From the NCBI GenBank assembly GCA_020633055.1, contig JACKEJ010000009.1, positions 186,001-250,000 of the forward strand: a DNA stretch of 64,000 nt, given 5' to 3'. A program made the translations under genes and the position numbers. This document shows positions 60,144-64,000 of the stretch, in pieces. The number at the start of each line of letters is the position of its first letter. Position 1 is the first letter of the stretch. This DNA comes from Sandaracinaceae bacterium. Its GTDB lineage: Bacteria; Myxococcota_A; Polyangia; Polyangiales; Houyiibacteriaceae. The notes below the pieces were generated by a model. That model ran no database searches and was not told the DNA's origin. It saw only the letters and a program-made list of their open reading frames with translations.

Positions 60144-62042
60144 GTGACAGGTCACCCCGACACGATGGAACGGCTTGTGAACACGACGCTGACCGGGCTG
60201 CCGCGGGCCGGCTTGCGCCAGTGGCTACCGTGCGTTGTCGTTTGCGCACTCGCGGGCTGCGGCGGATCTGGTGGGCTGGCTCAGGAAGGCGACGTCCTTC
60301 CCATGGAGGTGGCGGCGCCGAGCGCACTGGCCGGACTCCGGGTCCGGGTTCTGGAAGTGCGAGGCGAATCGACCATCGCCGGACCGTACTACTCCGTCGA
60401 CGGGCAGCGCACCTGGCGTGCGATGCCCGAGCTCCCGGTAGCCTGGCAGTGGTCGGACGATACGTCTGGCGTCTTCGCCGTAGCCGGAGGTGGGCTGCAG
60501 TACCTCGACCTCGTGACGGGGGCTCGCGTCATGCACGCCGTTCCGGCGGGCACGCCGTGGCTCGTGGTCGGGCCCACGCTGGTGACGATGCTCGAGGAGA
60601 CCGTGGATGCATCGGTCCCTGGTGGGCCCGGCGTCCGTCCGGTGTTGCACACGATACCGGTCGACGGAGGGTCCGGGGCTTCTTGGGCGACCGTGTCCCT
60701 TCCCGTCATGCCCGTCGCGGATCGCTCCTACCTTCCGTCGTTGCATCACGGCGCGGACGGCGATGTCTACGTCGTCGCGCGCTATGGGATGGTTCGCGGC
60801 GTCCCGGCTTCTGATGCGGAGTGGGAGTTCTTCCCGCTGTACCCTGCAGGGGCGACCATCAGCTGGTCGGACAACCCCGTGTGGGTCTCACGCGGCGGCA
60901 CCATCGTCGTGTCCACCGAGATCTCGTTCGATGGCGGCGCCTCGTTCGATCGGCGCGACGACGCCGGCCAAGCGCCGTGGACACATCAGGAGGTCAATGG
61001 GGTGCTGACGCGGGGGTCTTTGGTCTCCGACGATGACGGTCGCACGTGGGAGTCTCCGATCGAGCCCGCGCTGCTCGCACGCCTCGCTCCGCAGCAAGCG
61101 TCTGGTATCGAGGCGGTGCGCTATCGCGCCGGGACGGTCTACGCGACCTTGGGGGACTACACGTACGTGGCGGTCCGCGCCGACGGTCGGATGGAGTCGT
61201 TCGCTCCGTACGTCCCAGACGACGGGGTCGGGGCCCGCAATGCCGAGGACCACGTCGCGCTGCCGGACGGGCGGATCCTCGCTCTCGCGTCCGGTCAGCT
61301 CCTGCGCTACACCCCTGACATCGAGGCGTGGGAGTGGCTCTCGAACGCCACGTCGCTCGGTACCCTCCACGGGCTGAGCGATGGTCGCGTCGCGCACCTC
61401 TATCGCGAGAATGGCGTCGGGCAAGTCCGCTTCAGCGACGATGCCGGGAGCTCGTGGACGGAACCGCGCGCCGCGCCGGTGCTGACCCACGTCTTCGAGT
61501 TCGACGATGGGTGGCTCGGACAAGACGAGGGTGAGGGGCAGTGCGCCGTCAACCTCTATGCCACCACGGACGAGTTCGAGACCTGGGAGGCGCTCCCGCG
61601 CACCACCATCGCGTACGCTGACGGAACACCGCACGAGCAGCCTTACGAGTTCGCTGCCGAGGTGCTGACCCCAGATGGTGCGCTCTTCGGCAACGCGGTG
61701 GGGTTGTACCTCAGCGACTCGGCGTGCTTTTCGGGTCCGACTGCGGGCCCTGCCCGCTCCCACGACCGCGGTGCAAACGGCCGACTGATGGTCGACGACG
61801 AGACCTTCCGGGCAGACGTCGTCGCCGTCAACAGCCGAGGCGGCGTCGTCGCGTTGCTCTCGGGGAACCAAGAGGAATCCGTCTACCTCCATCGTGGCGG
61901 TCGGTGGGTCCACGTTGGAACACCGCACGTCGAGGATGAAGAGCTCCGCGTGAACCAAGCGCCTCCGTTCTTCGACGTGGACGACCACCTCGTCGTCCCC
62001 AGCGCCTACGGCCTGGTGCGTACCGTCGCGCCGCTTCGTTGA
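60144..62042 (+). CDS. Large lipoprotein with BNR/sialidase-like propeller repeats
   Basis: 632 residues from GTG 60144, chosen for AAGGA at 60132-60136 seven bases ahead; ATG 60078 and ATG 60165 are alternatives. The signal RQWLPCVVVCALAGC has lipobox LAGC. The chain contains repeats with Asp-box-like wording: YYSVDGQRTWRAMPELP, EISFDGGASFDRRDDAG, LVSDDDGRTWESPIEPALL, RFSDDAGSSWTEPRAAP. S-x-D-x-G-x-(T/S)-W is the BNR/Asp-box motif of sialidase-type propellers, so a six-bladed propeller is likely. The sialidase Arg triad is not evident, so binding rather than hydrolysis is the safer reading. Convergent with the next lipoprotein, 13 bp away. Confidence 0.75.
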   Translation: MTGHPDTMERLVNTTLTGLPRAGLRQWLPCVVVCALAGCGGSGGLAQEGDVLPMEVAAPSALAGLRVRVLEVRGESTIAGPYYSVDGQRTWRAMPELPVAWQWSDDTSGVFAVAGGGLQYLDLVTGARVMHAVPAGTPWLVVGPTLVTMLEETVDASVPGGPGVRPVLHTIPVDGGSGASWATVSLPVMPVADRSYLPSLHHGADGDVYVVARYGMVRGVPASDAEWEFFPLYPAGATISWSDNPVWVSRGGTIVVSTEISFDGGASFDRRDDAGQAPWTHQEVNGVLTRGSLVSDDDGRTWESPIEPALLARLAPQQASGIEAVRYRAGTVYATLGDYTYVAVRADGRMESFAPYVPDDGVGARNAEDHVALPDGRILALASGQLLRYTPDIEAWEWLSNATSLGTLHGLSDGRVAHLYRENGVGQVRFSDDAGSSWTEPRAAPVLTHVFEFDDGWLGQDEGEGQCAVNLYATTDEFETWEALPRTTIAYADGTPHEQPYEFAAEVLTPDGALFGNAVGLYLSDSACFSGPTAGPARSHDRGANGRLMVDDETFRADVVAVNSRGGVVALLSGNQEESVYLHRGGRWVHVGTPHVEDEELRVNQAPPFFDVDDHLVVPSAYGLVRTVAPLR

Positions 62043-62055
62043 GCCGCGCTCGAGT

Positions 62056-63198
62056 CTAGCGAACCACCGAGAGAGGGATCGAGGTGATGACGTCGCGCTC
62101 TCCGGTAGGGCTCGGAGGCGGTGAGTCGCCTTCCTCCACGGCGCCTAGGTACAGCCACGTCCCGTCGGCGAGGGGCACATCCGCCGCCACCGTCGCGGCG
62201 CGTGCTGCATCGCTGTCTGGCCACGTGCCTGCGATCCACCCGAACCCCAACTCGTACGCGTCGTCTTCCAGTACCGCACAGCGCACCTGCGTCGCGGGCG
62301 CGTCGCACCAGGTCGGCCGCGGGCCCGTCCCGAGGAGTGCCCATGCGGGCTCGAACGGATCGCGGCCATTCGCGCCGGTCCCGTCGAGCCCTGTGACCAG
62401 CGCGCCAAAGGCCGACGTGGCAGGCAGCGCGTCTGGACCGCTGGACGCGCGCAGGGCCAAGTAGACGGCGCTCGTCGGTCCGTGCGGGTACCAGCCGGAG
62501 GCGGCCAGGACATCCGTCCGCGCGTAGTCGACGCTCGACCCTGGGACGAGCACCTGCCCCCCGATCTCCCAACGTTCGAGGACACCCAACGCCCCCCCTC
62601 GTGGCCGCTGTACGGTGAGGCCCGCGGAAGGCCGGCCGATGAGGTACTCGACGACGAGGTACTCCATCGTGGGCTGGGTGATGCGTAGGCGAATCGACGT
62701 GTGCGTGGGTCCTCCCACGGTCGGTCTGACGAGCTCCCCCGACAGCACCTCGATGGACACGGCATCGGCGAAGCGGTCGTCCGGCGGCGCGAGCGGGAGG
62801 AGGCCGTCCGCCGTGCAATCGTAGAAGTGGAGGCCGAACGTGCGCGCTTCGTACGCGCCCTCCGTCATGCTTGGCTCCGTGAACACGAGCAACTCGGCGG
62901 TGGAGTCGTCGTCCAGCTGAGCGGGGGTGGCGACAGCTACCCGCAAGTCGCGTGCCGCGAGGTCTGGAGTGAGTGCTGCCAGCTCGATGGACAACGCGTT
63001 GTCGAGGTGGTCGCCTTGGGTGGTGGCTTGCTCGCCGAGCGCCAGCGTTGCCAGCCGTTCGGCGCCCGGCGCGCGGCACCCAGTCAACGCCGTATCGGCT
63101 GAGTCCAGCACCATGGCGGGCGTGGTGGGGCTCGCAGAAGAGCCGCCCCGGTTGCACGCGAGAGCCAAGATGACCGCTCCGAATGCCACGAGTCGCAT
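62056..63198 (-). CDS. Hypothetical lipoprotein
   Basis: 380 residues from ATG 63198 (MRLVAFGAVILALAC), lipobox LALAC. The mature chain begins with a Ser/Pro/Thr linker and continues as a mostly beta domain: DLRVAVATPAQLDDDSTAELLVFTEPS, YEARTFGLHFYDC, TSIRLRITQPTMEYLVVEYLIGRPSAGLTVQRP, LGFGWIAGTWPDSDAARAATVAADVPLADGTWLYLGAVEEG. The AQLDDDSTAELLVF opening and LHFYD segment hint at FG-GAP-like or integrin-like blades, but this is not certain. No family recognised. The frame is open far upstream on this strand, yet only this ATG gives a signal peptide. Confidence 0.7.
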   Translation of the reverse strand: MRLVAFGAVILALACNRGGSSASPTTPAMVLDSADTALTGCRAPGAERLATLALGEQATTQGDHLDNALSIELAALTPDLAARDLRVAVATPAQLDDDSTAELLVFTEPSMTEGAYEARTFGLHFYDCTADGLLPLAPPDDRFADAVSIEVLSGELVRPTVGGPTHTSIRLRITQPTMEYLVVEYLIGRPSAGLTVQRPRGGALGVLERWEIGGQVLVPGSSVDYARTDVLAASGWYPHGPTSAVYLALRASSGPDALPATSAFGALVTGLDGTGANGRDPFEPAWALLGTGPRPTWCDAPATQVRCAVLEDDAYELGFGWIAGTWPDSDAARAATVAADVPLADGTWLYLGAVEEGDSPPPSPTGERDVITSIPLSVVR

Positions 63199-63306
63199 CG
63201 CGGGAGCGTAGCACGACGTCCGCGGGCGCCAGCTCGACCTGTGCCTGTATCCCGCGTCCGTGTCGACCGGTGTCCGTCGTACGGGCAGCGGCGGCATACT
63301 CGCCCC

Positions 63307-64000
63307 ATGACCATTCCCGGTGATGTAGGTGCCGTGCTCGCGCTGGGAGAGCTGGCCGTGGCCGCGGAGCTGCTGAACGTGGAGCTGCGCACCCTGAAGA
63401 AGCGCGCCAAGAGCGACCCCACCGCGCTCACCCCGCTGCTGCGGCAGCGGGCGATCCTCGCCGAGGAGAGCGCCATCGACGACGACCTGCCGTCGCTCGT
63501 GCGCGAGGCCAAGGTCATGGGGGAAGCCGCAGCCCAGCCCGACGCGACGGACGATGACCGCGCGCGTTGGGCCTTCGGCCTGCTCATGGCGAACATGACG
63601 GGCAAGGCGCGCAAGGCGCACGGAAGTGACCCGCAGGTGAAGGCGGGGCTGGCCTACGCGGCCAAGCCGGGCCCGGTGCAGCGTGCGGCGCTGTTCGCAG
63701 CGTCCCAGGCGCACCCCGAGCGTGCGGTGCGGCTCGTGCTCCAGCGCTCGGAGCCCGTGGTGGACGAGGCCCGCGCGCTGTTCGAGGCGCGACGCGCGGA
63801 AGCGCCCTTGCCCGCGCGGCACACCCTGCGTGCGCTGCGGCTGCTCGTCGGGGCGCTGCGCACCCAGGGAGACCCCGAGGCGGAGACGCTGAACCAGCTC
63901 GACCCCGAGTACGGCCTCGCCGCGGCGGATGCGCTGCGCCACCGTCGCGAACGCCTGAAGCAGGTCGAGGGCTTGCTGGGTGCGGATTCGCCGCTGCTGC
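63307..64000 (+). CDS. Hypothetical protein (3' truncated by window end)
   Basis: Open from ATG 63307 to the window end (231 codons so far, no stop), so it continues beyond the window. MTIPGDVGAVLALGELAVAAELLNVELRTLKKRAK is followed by a helical, Ala/Leu/Arg-rich chain with hints of repeated 35-40-residue helical pairs (KAGLAYAAKPGPVQRAALFAASQAHPERAVRLVLQRSEPVVDEARALFEARRAEAPLPARHTLRALRLLVGALRTQGDPEAE), suggestive of TPR- or HEAT-like structure. No signal peptide or TM helix. Function unknown. Divergent from the lipoprotein at 62056-63198. Confidence 0.6.
   Translation, partial: MTIPGDVGAVLALGELAVAAELLNVELRTLKKRAKSDPTALTPLLRQRAILAEESAIDDDLPSLVREAKVMGEAAAQPDATDDDRARWAFGLLMANMTGKARKAHGSDPQVKAGLAYAAKPGPVQRAALFAASQAHPERAVRLVLQRSEPVVDEARALFEARRAEAPLPARHTLRALRLLVGALRTQGDPEAETLNQLDPEYGLAAADALRHRRERLKQVEGLLGADSPLL

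Overview
This 64 kb window is a contiguous piece of a very GC-rich bacterial chromosome. It is densely packed with about 49 protein genes on both strands, and no stretch over 300 bp lacks a gene. The content points to a myxobacterium (Myxococcota, probably Polyangiales-like). The clues are a MYXO-CTERM-type C-terminal sorting signal, a Ser/Thr kinase-like protein with a Pro/Ala linker and TPRs, an FHA-domain membrane protein, many Cys-rich or unknown lipoproteins, a sterol-desaturase-family enzyme, a TIGR04552-like protein, and an orphan NtrC-type regulator. I see no rRNA, tRNA, IS element, prophage, CRISPR array or known defence island. This looks like ordinary chromosomal core plus lineage-specific genes.

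Layout. 0-16.5 kb: the C-terminal part of a GT-C glycosyltransferase-like membrane protein; a degenerate Ser/Thr kinase with TPRs; trpS; a lipoprotein; a METTL9/DREV-like methyltransferase; a second methyltransferase divergent from an NtrC-type regulator across a perfect palindrome; a three-gene set (LLM oxidoreductase, HSL-type esterase, alkaline-phosphatase-like lipoprotein); two divergent lipoproteins; DAHP synthase. 16.5-28 kb: a tetraheme cytochrome c lipoprotein followed directly by a giant transporter-HEAT-cNMP-binding protein; a START-like secreted protein; Lon protease coupled to a membrane metallopeptidase-like protein. 28-38 kb: a TIGR04552-like protein that I read as a divergent (p)ppGpp-synthetase-like fold; a DUF4258 lipoprotein coupled to a TrmA/RlmD-type RNA methyltransferase; YgiQ; a MoaB fusion; a PEGA-type protein; a SRPBCC protein divergent from a small alarmone hydrolase. 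38-50 kb: a Csp-like copper protein, glutathione synthetase coupled to a propeller-like lipoprotein, a TlpA-like thioredoxin, a PpiD/SurA-type isomerase, a serine beta-lactamase-fold hydrolase, a LysR regulator, a Cys-rich lipoprotein and a sterol desaturase. 50-64 kb: an HTTM-domain protein, a large unknown protein whose start lies in a hairpin, a MYXO-CTERM parallel-beta-helix protein, an FHA protein with its partner, two convergent lipoproteins and a truncated unknown gene.

How the genes may work together. Envelope biology dominates: lipoproteins, a periplasmic foldase, a thioredoxin, a copper protein and a surface-sorted protein. A signalling theme (pseudokinase with many Thr-containing short motifs, FHA protein, cNMP-gated transporter-like protein, NtrC regulator, alarmone hydrolase and RSH-like protein) runs through the window, but the links between separate loci are inferred. 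The most notable points are the TIGR04552/RSH similarity together with a small alarmone hydrolase 8 kb away, the bacterial METTL9-like protein, the pseudokinase, and two independent tandem triplications of hairpin-forming sequence at gene 3' ends.
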